NCBI GenBank assembly: GCA_942493215.1
Contig: OW818670.1
Coordinates: forward strand, 1 to 64,000
Direction: 5' to 3'
Origin: G942493215 sp942493215
GTDB taxonomy: Bacteria; Bacillota_I; Bacilli_A; RF39; UBA660
DNA length: 64,000 nucleotides
Each line of letters starts with the position of its first letter. Position 1 is the stretch's first letter. Shown here piece by piece: positions 8,940 through 17,139 of the stretch. Under the pieces are notes generated by a model that did not search any database, was not told where the DNA came from, and saw only the letters and a program-made list of their open reading frames with translations. The translations under genes and the position numbers were made by a program.

Positions 8940-9257
8940 ATGGCGAGAAAAGGGCAAAAGCAAAGAAAATTTAGTAGAGAAGAAAAACTAAAAGCAGTTA
9001 AAAGAGTTTTAGTTAATGGCGAATCTCAAATGGATGTAGAAAGAGATATGTTAAATATAACTAATTGTACGGGTACTATATATAGATGGATTAAAGAATA
9101 CATTCGGGAAGGCGAAGATAATGTATGGAAGGAAGAAAAACGTGGATTTAAAAAATTTGAACAGATAACAAATGAGAACGTGAGATATGAAATACTAAAA
9201 AAATTCAATGCCTTCCTGGAAAAGGAAATAAAGAAAAATTCAAATTCATCGAAATAA
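8940..9257 (+). CDS. IS3-family transposase OrfA (helix-turn-helix subunit)
   Basis: This 105-residue basic protein starts at ATG 8940, preceded by GAGGAGG. Residues 10-60 hold a helix-turn-helix (REEKLKAVKRVL then TGTIYRWIKEYI) that binds the terminal repeats. OrfA and OrfB are normally joined by -1 frameshifting. The OrfB frame is open from 9191, so the frames overlap by about 67 bases, and an A7 run at 9197-9203 (A AAA AAA in the OrfA frame) is a good slippery site. It may also act alone as a regulator of transposition. Confidence 0.88.
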   Translation: MARKGQKQRKFSREEKLKAVKRVLVNGESQMDVERDMLNITNCTGTIYRWIKEYIREGEDNVWKEEKRGFKKFEQITNENVRYEILKKFNAFLEKEIKKNSNSSK

Positions 9258-9280
9258 ACAGAAATTTTTATCCTGTCAAC

Positions 9281-10102
9281 TTGTTATGTGAAGTTCTGGA
9301 AATCTCGAGAGATTCATATTATAAGTGGTTGAAAAGAAAAAATATAGATAATAAATATGAGATTTATAGAAATCTTCTAAAACCAATTATCCTAGAATAT
9401 TATAAAAAATCAAAAGGGACGGCTGGATATAGACAAATAAAATATCAAATAGATATTAAAAAACAATTTAAATTAAGTCTATATATGGCTTATAAACTGA
9501 AATGTAAAGAACTTAAGTTACCAGAAGTAAGAATCAAAAGGAATAAACATGCGTATATAACAAGCAGTCAATATCAATCGACCTATGTTTATAAAAATTT
9601 AACTCAAAACTTACAGATAACAAATATAAATCAAGTATTATCCACAGATACAACAGAATTGGATGTTGATAAAAGAAAACAAAATATATCATTTATAATT
9701 GATGCCTATAGTTCTGAAATATTATCAAGTTGTATAAGTAAAAGTTTAGATACTAATTTTATTGATTTAACACTGTCTAATTTATTTAAAAATAGTATTA
9801 ACTTCAATAATATAATATTACATTCGGATCGTGGAAGTATGTATAAAAGTTTTATATATAACAAAAAAACCACTGAATATAATATCAAACAAAGCATGTC
9901 AGCACCTTATACGTGTAAACATAATACTTGGGTTGAAAATATCAATGGTCAGTTTAAAGATTTCATCAAGTATGATTATCCTAAAAATCTTGATGAACTA
10001 CAAATTGCATTAAATGAATTTGTATACTATAATAATAACATAAAAATCAAAGAAAAACTAAATAAAATGACACCGATTCAATATCGATGCCATAATGCTT
10101 AA
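9281..10102 (+). CDS. IS3-family transposase OrfB (DDE integrase)
   Basis: This is the catalytic part of the transposase, from the rve/RNase H-like superfamily. The triad is visible as STDTTELD, LHSDRGSMY and TWVENINGQF, with exactly 35 residues between the second Asp and the Glu. The N-terminal segment (EISRDSYYKWLKRK) and the C-terminal motif TPIQYRC are typical. The coordinates use the TTG at 9281. The homologous sequence clearly begins further up (EINRNFYPVNLLCEVLEI), so the native product is an OrfAB fusion made by a -1 frameshift in 9191-9257. No disruption is seen. Confidence 0.9.
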   Translation: MLCEVLEISRDSYYKWLKRKNIDNKYEIYRNLLKPIILEYYKKSKGTAGYRQIKYQIDIKKQFKLSLYMAYKLKCKELKLPEVRIKRNKHAYITSSQYQSTYVYKNLTQNLQITNINQVLSTDTTELDVDKRKQNISFIIDAYSSEILSSCISKSLDTNFIDLTLSNLFKNSINFNNIILHSDRGSMYKSFIYNKKTTEYNIKQSMSAPYTCKHNTWVENINGQFKDFIKYDYPKNLDELQIALNEFVYYNNNIKIKEKLNKMTPIQYRCHNA

Positions 10103-10138
10103 AACTTTTTACTTTCTGTGTAGAAAAATTTCATATCA

Positions 10139-10158
10139 GTTCTTTAAAACCTTTTTTA
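10139..10158 (-). terminator. 5' arm of the Tad operon terminator
   Basis: On the minus strand this reads AAAAAAGGTTTTAAAGAAC, starting three bases after the tadC stop. Its pairing partner is 8848-8867 on the far side of the IS element. Confidence 0.6.
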
Positions 10159-10160
10159 TT

Positions 10161-10871
10161 TTACATCCCATTTGTTAATAAATTAATTAATAATGGTCCT
10201 AAAATCATTAAAAGAATTAAAGGCACTACAAATATTACTGATATAATACTTATTTTATTGGGTATTTTATTTATTTGACCTTTTATTTCTAATATTTGTT
10301 TATCTCTTAAGAAATCTATTTGATTATATAGTGTTTCTAAGATACTATTACCAAACACATCAGTCTGCGTAATATTTAAAATAATATTATTAATGGTTTC
10401 CGATGGAATTCGATCTTTCATACCCTCTAAAGCTTCTAATAAAGTTTTACCAAATTTAACTTCAAATAAAACCTTTTTAAATTCACTTGCTAATTCAGAA
10501 TCAACATTAAATATTGTTACCTCTAAAGAGTTTTCAAGATTTCGTCCTGATTCTAATGTTAAAGTTAGTATTTCAAAGAAATGTAAGGCTTCCCGATCAA
10601 GTTTTCTTGTCCTTCTTTTTAAGGGTATTTGAATTACTACAAAATAAAATAGATAGTAATAAACAATGGTCAATAAGGGAGCAAAAATATAACCTAAAGG
10701 GAAATTATATAAGACTAGTATAAATAAAACTATTGATGTTGTTAAACGAATATTCATAAAATATCGGGCATTCATCTTAAAATTATCGCCTAACATCTTT
10801 ATATCTTGATTAAGGCTTTTAATATCTGATTCACGATAAATTTTACGAATAAAATTATTATTACTATGCAT
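10161..10871 (-). CDS. tadC: Tad pilus inner-membrane platform protein TadC
   Basis: This 236-residue T2SSF-domain protein forms part of the membrane platform turned by the TadA ATPase. Two helices lie near residues 42-80. The cytoplasmic four-helix domain (about 85-205) has the family pattern HFFEILTLTLESGRNLENSLEVT and a second half around IILNITQTDVFGNSILETL. A final helix lies near 208-230. It begins five bases after tadB, a paired arrangement found in all Tad operons. The usual length is about 280-320, so this is a short member. It is the last gene of the operon. Confidence 0.88.
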   Translation of the reverse strand: MHSNNNFIRKIYRESDIKSLNQDIKMLGDNFKMNARYFMNIRLTTSIVLFILVLYNFPLGYIFAPLLTIVYYYLFYFVVIQIPLKRRTRKLDREALHFFEILTLTLESGRNLENSLEVTIFNVDSELASEFKKVLFEVKFGKTLLEALEGMKDRIPSETINNIILNITQTDVFGNSILETLYNQIDFLRDKQILEIKGQINKIPNKISIISVIFVVPLILLMILGPLLINLLTNGM

Positions 10872-10875
10872 TATT

Positions 10876-12372
10876 TCACATCCTTACTTTCATAATTTTG
10901 CGAATAAAGAATATGTAGGTAACATACATCAAAACTATTAGTCCTAATAATATATAACCTAGGGTTGTTGTATACAATACCACAAAATATGTTGGATCGA
11001 TTAAGATAATAAATAAAGCAAATAAGAATGGTAAAGCAAATAAAACATAAGCTATAATTTTAGAACTACCCGTTAAGGACGCTAATTCTAATTTTAATTT
11101 CTTCTTATTAAATAATGATTTTTCAATTGAAGAAAATACTTTAATAATATTACCACCCGTTTTATTTAAGATTGTTAACGATGCTGTCAAATATGTTATT
11201 TCTTCTAATTTAATACGTTCAGAAAATCTTTTAAAGACAACATCAATTGATAATCCAAATGTTAATTCAAGATGCATTTTTTTAAATTCTTCAGCAATCG
11301 TACCATCTAATTCATTAGTTACTAATTCAATAGCTTGGGTAATACTCCGACCTGATTTAAAAGCATTATTCATAATGATAATGGCTTGTAATAAATCGTT
11401 CTCTAAATTGTTACAATATAGACGATATTTATACATATAAATAAAATCTAGAATAAAGAAACCAGCTAATAAGGGAACAACTATTTCATAAACATTTAAT
11501 ATTTCTGAATGAATTGTTTTATATATTACAGCTATTAAAAGGAACAATAATGACATTATTATTTTATTAGCCACCAGTTCTAAGCCTGATTTATTCTTCT
11601 TATTAACAATATTAACATATTTATCAAATTTTTTAGCATACCTAATTAAAAATATTGATTTCTTTATAACTAATAAGATTCTATCTAAAAAACGATAATA
11701 GATACCAAATACATTATCAAACATTGATAAGCTTTTGTCTTCTAAAGGTTCAATTGCATATTTAGCGATTCTTTTTTCTAAATCCATACTACGTTTAAAA
11801 CAAACAATAGCTAAAACAAATACTACTAAGATAAAAGCTATTCCTATTTGAAAATACATAATACTGTTATTAACAACATTGATATTCACTGTTGAAGTTG
11901 CCGTATTACCAGCCTTATCACTAACATAATACTTCAATTGTTTTATACCAGTAGTTGTAAAGTCTAACTCTTTATAATTAGTTGTTACATGGCTTATTAT
12001 ATCACCATCTTGAGTATCGGTTGCTTTTACGCCCCCCATAACATCTAATGATGATCCTATTGTCATATCCATCGCATGGGTATTAACAGTTATAATAGGT
12101 ACTTCTTTATCAATATTATAAATACCACTATCAAAATGATAAACTTTATTTTTTTCGTAAACTAATATTTCAACTTTATAACTACCTGTATCGACTAAAT
12201 TAAATGTTGCAGGTTCATTCTTACTCACATCAACCGTTGATATAATATTATTATTTTCAATAATCTTATATTGGTATTTAGTAACACTACTATTGGGTGT
12301 ATAAGTAATATTTAAAGTACTATTAACAGGATTAATCTGTTCATAAAGACTAAATTGATTATCATTAACCAT
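10876..12372 (-). CDS. tadB: TadB-like platform protein with an extra N-terminal Ig-like domain
   Basis: This is 498 residues from ATG 12372, four bases after the last base of tadA's coding region, with GGAG inside the end of tadA. Residues 90-165 form a DUF5011/bacterial Ig-like domain (VPIITVNT..., DTQDGDIISHVT, YYVSDKAGNTATSTVNINVV). A helix follows near 172-195. The normal TadB part comes next: helices near 270-310, a T2SSF domain with FKSGRSITQAIELV, and two C-terminal helices. Ordinary TadB proteins lack the Ig-like part. There is no signal peptide, so if the domain is outside, the first helix must insert N-out. The domain may contact the growing pilus or the cell wall. Confidence 0.85.
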   Translation of the reverse strand: MVNDNQFSLYEQINPVNSTLNITYTPNSSVTKYQYKIIENNNIISTVDVSKNEPATFNLVDTGSYKVEILVYEKNKVYHFDSGIYNIDKEVPIITVNTHAMDMTIGSSLDVMGGVKATDTQDGDIISHVTTNYKELDFTTTGIKQLKYYVSDKAGNTATSTVNINVVNNSIMYFQIGIAFILVVFVLAIVCFKRSMDLEKRIAKYAIEPLEDKSLSMFDNVFGIYYRFLDRILLVIKKSIFLIRYAKKFDKYVNIVNKKNKSGLELVANKIIMSLLFLLIAVIYKTIHSEILNVYEIVVPLLAGFFILDFIYMYKYRLYCNNLENDLLQAIIIMNNAFKSGRSITQAIELVTNELDGTIAEEFKKMHLELTFGLSIDVVFKRFSERIKLEEITYLTASLTILNKTGGNIIKVFSSIEKSLFNKKKLKLELASLTGSSKIIAYVLFALPFLFALFIILIDPTYFVVLYTTTLGYILLGLIVLMYVTYIFFIRKIMKVRM

Positions 12373-12373
12373 A

Positions 12374-13705
12374 TTAACCTGCTCCAAAGATATCGTCTAA
12401 ACTATTAATACCTTTAGCTAGTATTTTGGCATACACTTTAGGAACATAATTATGAAGTAAGAATTCACCTAGTACTTCTCCATTTTCTAATAATCCTGTT
12501 TGACGGAAGGCAAATATTTCTTTAAGAGCAATCATATCATCTTTAAAACCAACAATTTCACTAATATTAGTTACTTTACGCCGTCCATCAGTTAAACGTT
12601 CAACATGAACAACAATATTTATGGCACTCGCTACATATTCACGAATAGCTTTAATAGGTATTTCCATACCTGCCATTAAAATCATTGTTTCTAGTCGATT
12701 TAAGGCATCTTCTGGCGTATTAGCATGCATAGTTGTTAAACTACCTGTGTGTCCTGTATTCATTGCTTGCATCATATCAAAAGCTTCTTTACCACGAACT
12801 TCTCCAACAACTATTCGATCAGGTCGCATACGTAAGGAATTAATAACTAAATCACGGATAGTAACTTCCCCATGACCTTCATAATTTACTAATCTTGTTT
12901 CCAAAGAAATAACATGTTCTTGCTCTAAACGAAGTTCAGCTGCATCTTCAATCGTTATAATACGCTCATCATGATCGATGAATGATGATAAGACATTAAG
13001 TAAAGTAGTTTTACCACTACCTGTTCCTCCACTAATAATAATATTTAATTTAGCGTGTACACAAGCTTCTAAAAATCTTGCCATATATGGCGTTAAAGTA
13101 CCTGTCCGTAATAAATCATCAATATTAGCTAAATCTTCTTTAAATTTGCGGATAGTTAAAACTGGTCCTTTAATCGATAAAGGAGGAATAACCGCATTTA
13201 ATCTTGAACCATCATCTAAACGAGCATCAACCATTGGATTTGATATATCAATTGTTCTCCCTAATGGTTGAATCATTCTTTGAATAGTTCTAATAATATG
13301 TTCCTCATTAATAAATGATACTGAATTATCTTTAATAACATGACCATCTAATTCAATAAAAATCTCATCTTTACCATTAACCATTATTTCAGTTATATCT
13401 TTATCCTCTAATAACTCGGTAATAGGTCCATAACCACTTATTTCATTATCAATAAGATTATATATATAACTTCTTTCAACAGTTGTTAAATCATATCCCT
13501 CTAAAGTCTTATCTATTTCTACTTTAACAAACTCATTCATTGTTCCATTATTAGGAACATGGTGATCAATTATATTTTGAATAATTTTATTTCTTAATTC
13601 CTCTAATAATACTTTATTAGGAAAAGCATCATAGTCGGCAATATTATGTTGAAAAGGAACATCTACTTTAGCTTCAAACTCATCAACAAACTTCTTCTTG
13701 GCCAT
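12374..13705 (-). CDS. tadA: Tad pilus assembly ATPase TadA/CpaF
   Basis: This 443-residue secretion ATPase of the VirB11/PilT class powers pilus assembly at the inner face of the membrane. Visible motifs are the N-terminal domain with YGPITELLEDKDITEIMVNG, Walker A GGTGSGKTTLLN, the acidic RIITIEDAAEL box, Walker B RPDRIVVGEVRG, and the His box GHTGSLTTMHANT. Its length and order match CpaF. The gene lies between tadZ and tadB in one operon with spacings under 15 bases. Confidence 0.96.
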   Translation of the reverse strand: MAKKKFVDEFEAKVDVPFQHNIADYDAFPNKVLLEELRNKIIQNIIDHHVPNNGTMNEFVKVEIDKTLEGYDLTTVERSYIYNLIDNEISGYGPITELLEDKDITEIMVNGKDEIFIELDGHVIKDNSVSFINEEHIIRTIQRMIQPLGRTIDISNPMVDARLDDGSRLNAVIPPLSIKGPVLTIRKFKEDLANIDDLLRTGTLTPYMARFLEACVHAKLNIIISGGTGSGKTTLLNVLSSFIDHDERIITIEDAAELRLEQEHVISLETRLVNYEGHGEVTIRDLVINSLRMRPDRIVVGEVRGKEAFDMMQAMNTGHTGSLTTMHANTPEDALNRLETMILMAGMEIPIKAIREYVASAINIVVHVERLTDGRRKVTNISEIVGFKDDMIALKEIFAFRQTGLLENGEVLGEFLLHNYVPKVYAKILAKGINSLDDIFGAG

Positions 13706-13715
13706 AATATACCTC

Positions 13716-14480
13716 CTATTTTTCTTCTTCTTTTAATACTAAATCGATTATATCTTGATATACTTTATAATCCTTCTTATGACGATTACTCATACCTGTA
13801 TTTAAGATTGGTATTTCACCATCCATAATAACTTTATTGATATTTTTAATATACAAATTATCAGGTATCACATAATCAATATCATGTTTAATAATATTTT
13901 TAATATCATAATTAGAAAATCCATCTCGTCCTCGATTTAGGGCTTCATTTAGAATAATACGATAATTATTACTTTCTAGATTTTCATGAATTGAGACCAT
14001 CGTTTTCATATTCTTTAAATCCATTGGATCACTAGATATAACATATAAAACCATATCACTAGCATCAAGTGCTACTAACTTAATATCATTCATCGTATGT
14101 GATGTATCAATTAAAATAACATCATAGCGAAGAGCAAATTTACTAATAATGGTATATACATATTTGTTATATATCTTATTAGCGTATCGAGGATCTTTAG
14201 GAGCTGCTAAAACATCAATATCATCATTATATTTTGTAACATAGTTTTCAATGTTTTCCATTCGGTTATTATTAATATCATCAACTAATAAATATATATC
14301 TGCCTGAGGATTAATATTTAACCAAGCTGCAACCGAACCACCCGATAAATCTAAATCAATAACTAGTGTTTTCTTTTTTAGATTAGCAATCGCCCCAGCT
14401 AAATTAAGAACTGTCATCGTTTTACCTGTTCCACCTTTAACTGACGTTACTGTAACAACTTTTGCTTGATTAACTGCCAT
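13716..14480 (-). CDS. tadZ: TadZ/CpaE-like ParA/MinD-type ATPase
   Basis: This 254-residue protein has the deviant Walker A motif VKGGTGKTMTVLNLA at residues 14-28, the switch I region DLDLSGGSVAAWL, and Walker B VILIDTSH. It lacks the long N-terminal receiver-like domain of some CpaE proteins. In Tad systems this protein positions the pilus machine in the cell. Its place directly upstream of tadA and behind the minor-pilin genes supports that role over a chromosome-partition function. Confidence 0.88.
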   Translation of the reverse strand: MAVNQAKVVTVTSVKGGTGKTMTVLNLAGAIANLKKKTLVIDLDLSGGSVAAWLNINPQADIYLLVDDINNNRMENIENYVTKYNDDIDVLAAPKDPRYANKIYNKYVYTIISKFALRYDVILIDTSHTMNDIKLVALDASDMVLYVISSDPMDLKNMKTMVSIHENLESNNYRIILNEALNRGRDGFSNYDIKNIIKHDIDYVIPDNLYIKNINKVIMDGEIPILNTGMSNRHKKDYKVYQDIIDLVLKEEEK

Positions 14481-14489
14481 AAAGCACCC

Positions 14490-14882
14490 CTATTCTTCTA
14501 TTATCTTTAACTTTCCATTATCCATATAACCATAATATGAAGATGATATTTGATATAATTTTTTATTAAGAAGCTTACCAAATAATCCTTCATTTTCTTT
14601 GCTTAAACTAATTTTAACTAAATTAGTATCAATGATAATATCATTTTCTTTAATATCACTAATATTTTTAGTTAATAAATTATTCATATCATCACGTAAT
14701 ACTTGCCTATCTTCTTCTAAATGATCAAAAGCATACTTTATGGTGTCTTTAACGACATCATCCATTTTTCTTTTTTCCATATAATTATAACCCATATCTG
14801 TTATAAGACCCATAAACATTAATAAGATGGGTAATAACAAAAGAAAAACAATTAATACCTGACCATGCTTATTATTCATCAT
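14490..14882 (-). CDS. TadF/TadG-like minor pseudopilin
   Basis: This 130-residue protein opens with NNKHGQVLIVFLLLLPILLMF, a TadE/F/G-type leader (KxGQ then a hydrophobic helix) ready for cleavage after Gly by a TadV-type peptidase. The mature region is mostly hydrophilic and helical. It overlaps the upstream tadE-like gene by 11 bases (ATGATGAATAA), so the two are translationally coupled, as minor pilin pairs usually are. Which of TadE, F or G it equals cannot be decided. Confidence 0.72.
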   Translation of the reverse strand: MMNNKHGQVLIVFLLLLPILLMFMGLITDMGYNYMEKRKMDDVVKDTIKYAFDHLEEDRQVLRDDMNNLLTKNISDIKENDIIIDTNLVKISLSKENEGLFGKLLNKKLYQISSSYYGYMDNGKLKIIEE

Positions 14883-15213
14883 AAATAACCCGTTCTACTT
14901 TAATGGTATATGGAGAATTAAGTAAGGTTCTAAGACCTGGTGTTAAAACATTAACATCTTTAGATAAGATAATTTTAACTTCCGGATTATTATTTTGATA
15001 TTCAATCTTAATATCTAAATCATTTGTATAACTAACTATTTTATCATTTAAAGCTTGATGATATAAATCAACAATATAATCTAAATCACCCTCTAATTGA
15101 TAACGTTTATATAAAATATTACCAAAATCAATTAAAGCAAACACCATAATTAAAAAGATCGGCATAATGATAATAAATTCAATTAAAGCTTGACCATTCT
15201 TATTAATCCTCAT
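14872..15213 (-). CDS. tadE: TadE-like minor pseudopilin
   Basis: This is 113 residues from ATG 15213; an in-frame GTG at 15225 is less likely because AGGTG lies nine bases before the ATG. The leader NKNGQALIEFIIIMPIFLIMVFALIDFG is the classical TadE signature, with Glu at +5 after the Gly cleavage site (mature start QALIEF). The mature domain carries the usual FGNILYKRYQLEGDLDYIV helix. It is the first gene of the tad operon, about 80 bases after the rRNA methyltransferase gene. Confidence 0.87.
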   Translation of the reverse strand: MRINKNGQALIEFIIIMPIFLIMVFALIDFGNILYKRYQLEGDLDYIVDLYHQALNDKIVSYTNDLDIKIEYQNNNPEVKIILSKDVNVLTPGLRTLLNSPYTIKVERVIYDE

Positions 15214-15295
15214 AGCGCTACTCACCTACTATAAGAAATTATACCAAAAAATAGCGGTTAAAACAACAATAATGAATTAGTTCTATAAGAATTTA

Positions 15296-16054
15296 TTATT
15301 TTTTTTCAATAATAAAAATTATTTCATTATCTAATGCCTTATTTGCCACAACGGGGTACTTATCGCCTATAAGACGATAGAATTGTTCGGTATAATTCTT
15401 TTGCATCCCATGATCTTTACCCGTTAGTGAAGTTATGGGAAAGGTTATAACAATATATTTTACTTTTAAAGCTGCTAATATTTCTAAAACTCTTCCTTTT
15501 TTTTGACTTTCGATAACCGGTACAATCTTAAACATATAAGCGATATCCGCTACAACTTCTGGAGTATTTGTAATTAAATCCAAAGGCTCAGCTAAACCAT
15601 TAAAGTTATTTACTTTAAAGAAATGATTTAGTAACTCGCTATTTCTTTTATCTATATCATAAGCATAATAACTAGTTATTGAAGACTGTAAATTAATAGT
15701 AAAAGGATTAAAACCACATCCTAAATCAATAACTTTGGTAACATTATTAACATTACTAAAAATAAAGTCATAAAACACTTTATAATTATGTAATCTTTCC
15801 GAAGTTGAAATATGGAGTTTCAATATTTCTGTTATATCACTAATATTTTCAATTAATTTATAAGCTTCATCATAACTTTTATTATTAATGAATGCTCCGT
15901 AAATAATATGTAATTTCGTTTTTATGGCTTGTAATTGATCATTATATTTTTTATATTTAATACTTTCTTCTTTTATAATTCTTTTAATTAAGGAGTCACA
16001 TATAAACCGATAGTTTTTAGTTTTAAGAATATCATTATATAATCTTTCGTTCAT
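15296..16054 (-). CDS. ArmA/Rmt-family 16S rRNA (guanine1405-N7)-methyltransferase
   Basis: This 252-residue SAM-dependent methyltransferase follows the ArmA pattern (remembered sequence) along its whole length. Landmarks are KLHIIYGAF, LKLHISTSERLHNY, the SAM loop VIDLGCGFNPF, YAYDIDKRN, the MFKIVPVIE segment, FPITSLTGKDHGMQKNY, and a C-terminal LDNEIIFII strand. Known members methylate G1405 of 16S rRNA in the decoding site, giving high resistance to 4,6-disubstituted aminoglycosides. The gene overlaps tgt by 20 bases and shares the AT-rich composition of its neighbours, so it looks like a resident gene and not a recent import. Resistance is inferred, not shown. Confidence 0.92.
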   Translation of the reverse strand: MNERLYNDILKTKNYRFICDSLIKRIIKEESIKYKKYNDQLQAIKTKLHIIYGAFINNKSYDEAYKLIENISDITEILKLHISTSERLHNYKVFYDFIFSNVNNVTKVIDLGCGFNPFTINLQSSITSYYAYDIDKRNSELLNHFFKVNNFNGLAEPLDLITNTPEVVADIAYMFKIVPVIESQKKGRVLEILAALKVKYIVITFPITSLTGKDHGMQKNYTEQFYRLIGDKYPVVANKALDNEIIFIIEKK

Positions 16055-17138
16055 CTTTTAACACTTCCATCAACTCTGTATAAAAGCGCAAATTATGAAT
16101 GGTCGCTAAACGATTATATAATTCCTCATTAATATTTGCTAAATGACGCAAATAGGCTCTTGAATAATTTTTACAAGTATAACAATCACATATGTTAGAA
16201 ACTGGTCGTTTATCTAATCGATAATCATCATTTAAAACATAATAGTAACGATAAAAGTCACTATCATTAACATTAATATCTTTAACACTTTGATATTTCT
16301 CATTAAAAACATATAAACGATTATGCCTGGCTTCACGGGTGGGAATAACACAATCAAATAGGTTATAACCCATATGAAAGCATTTAACTATCTCTTCTGG
16401 TTTACCTACTCCCATTGCATATTTTGGGGTTGTATCAGGCATTAGGGACGCTGTATAGGCTAAAATATCTGCTACTAAATTACCATCTTTATCTAATGGC
16501 CATCCCCCATAACCATAACCATCAAAACCAATTTTTTTTAACTCATCAGCACATTTACGCCGTAATTCTAAATTATCTCCACCTTGAATAATGGCAAATA
16601 ATAGTGGTCGTTTAGGTAATTTCTTTTTTCTAAGTTCTAATTGTTTTTCATACTCTTCTTTACACTTTTTAGCCCATCTAATGGTTGTGTCAACCGATTT
16701 AAAATTAACTTCGTAAGGATCATTTGGATGCGTACAATAATCTAAACACATAATAATATCCGATCCATATGCAAACTGAGCTTGAATACATTTTTCAGGC
16801 GATAAAATGGTCTTCTCGTTAGTATTTTTAGGACGAAAAATTATTTCATTATTCCTTATTTCTCCAAATTTAGGATTCTCATTAATCAAAGAAAAAACTT
16901 GGAAACCCCCACTATCTGTTAATATAGGATGTGACCAATTAATAAAGGAATGTAAACCATTTAATTCTTTTAACGTATTAGGTCCTGGACTTGTTAATAA
17001 ATGATAGGTATTCATAACTAAACCTGGAACATGACAACTCTCTAAATCTTTAGCATCAACACATTTAACTACCCCTCTTGTTCCATCGGGAAAAAAAGCA
17101 GGTAAGTCAATCTCTCCATGGATTAAATCTAATTTCAT
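16035..17138 (-). CDS. tgt: tRNA-guanine transglycosylase (queuosine pathway), divergent substrate pocket
   Basis: This 367-residue TIM-barrel enzyme exchanges G34 of tRNAs with GUN anticodons for a deazaguanine base. Present are NTYHLL, the DSGGFQVFSL loop, LSPEKCIQAQFAYGSDIIM, IIQGG, the nucleophile region LFDCVIPTREAR, and the zinc site CDCYTC with a downstream His. The usual GGLSVGE loop that recognises the base is replaced by GYGYGGWPLDKDG, and the N-terminus (FFPDGTRGVVK) also departs from the common FMPVGT form. The incoming base may therefore differ from preQ1. SD AGGGGG precedes the start, two bases from the rsmI stop. Confidence 0.9.
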   Translation of the reverse strand: MKLDLIHGEIDLPAFFPDGTRGVVKCVDAKDLESCHVPGLVMNTYHLLTSPGPNTLKELNGLHSFINWSHPILTDSGGFQVFSLINENPKFGEIRNNEIIFRPKNTNEKTILSPEKCIQAQFAYGSDIIMCLDYCTHPNDPYEVNFKSVDTTIRWAKKCKEEYEKQLELRKKKLPKRPLLFAIIQGGDNLELRRKCADELKKIGFDGYGYGGWPLDKDGNLVADILAYTASLMPDTTPKYAMGVGKPEEIVKCFHMGYNLFDCVIPTREARHNRLYVFNEKYQSVKDINVNDSDFYRYYYVLNDDYRLDKRPVSNICDCYTCKNYSRAYLRHLANINEELYNRLATIHNLRFYTELMEVLKDERKII

Positions 17139-17139
17139 T

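Larger units (their letters stand above)
8868..10138 (+). mobile_element. IS3-family insertion sequence, about 1271 bp
   Basis: The ends are inverted and begin and finish with the TG...CA dinucleotides of IS3 elements. The left end TGATATGAAA... (8868-8888) matches the right end (10118-10138) at 18 of 21 positions. The element carries overlapping orfA and orfB with a DD(35)E integrase. The inverted similarity continues 20 bases outward on each side. I interpret that as the two arms of a pre-existing terminator hairpin, so the element sits in its loop. No 3-5 bp direct target duplication is visible. Alternatively the terminal repeats are 41 bp (37 of 41 matching), with ends at 8848 and 10158. 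The open, intact frames suggest it was recently active. Confidence 0.85.

Noticed and set aside
8848..10158. 41-bp terminal inverted repeats defining a larger IS element
   Set aside because: The outer 20 bases fold as the terminator of tadC with T/A tracts, the inner ends carry the TG...CA of IS3 elements, and no direct target repeat flanks the larger version. It is kept as an alternative, not the main call.
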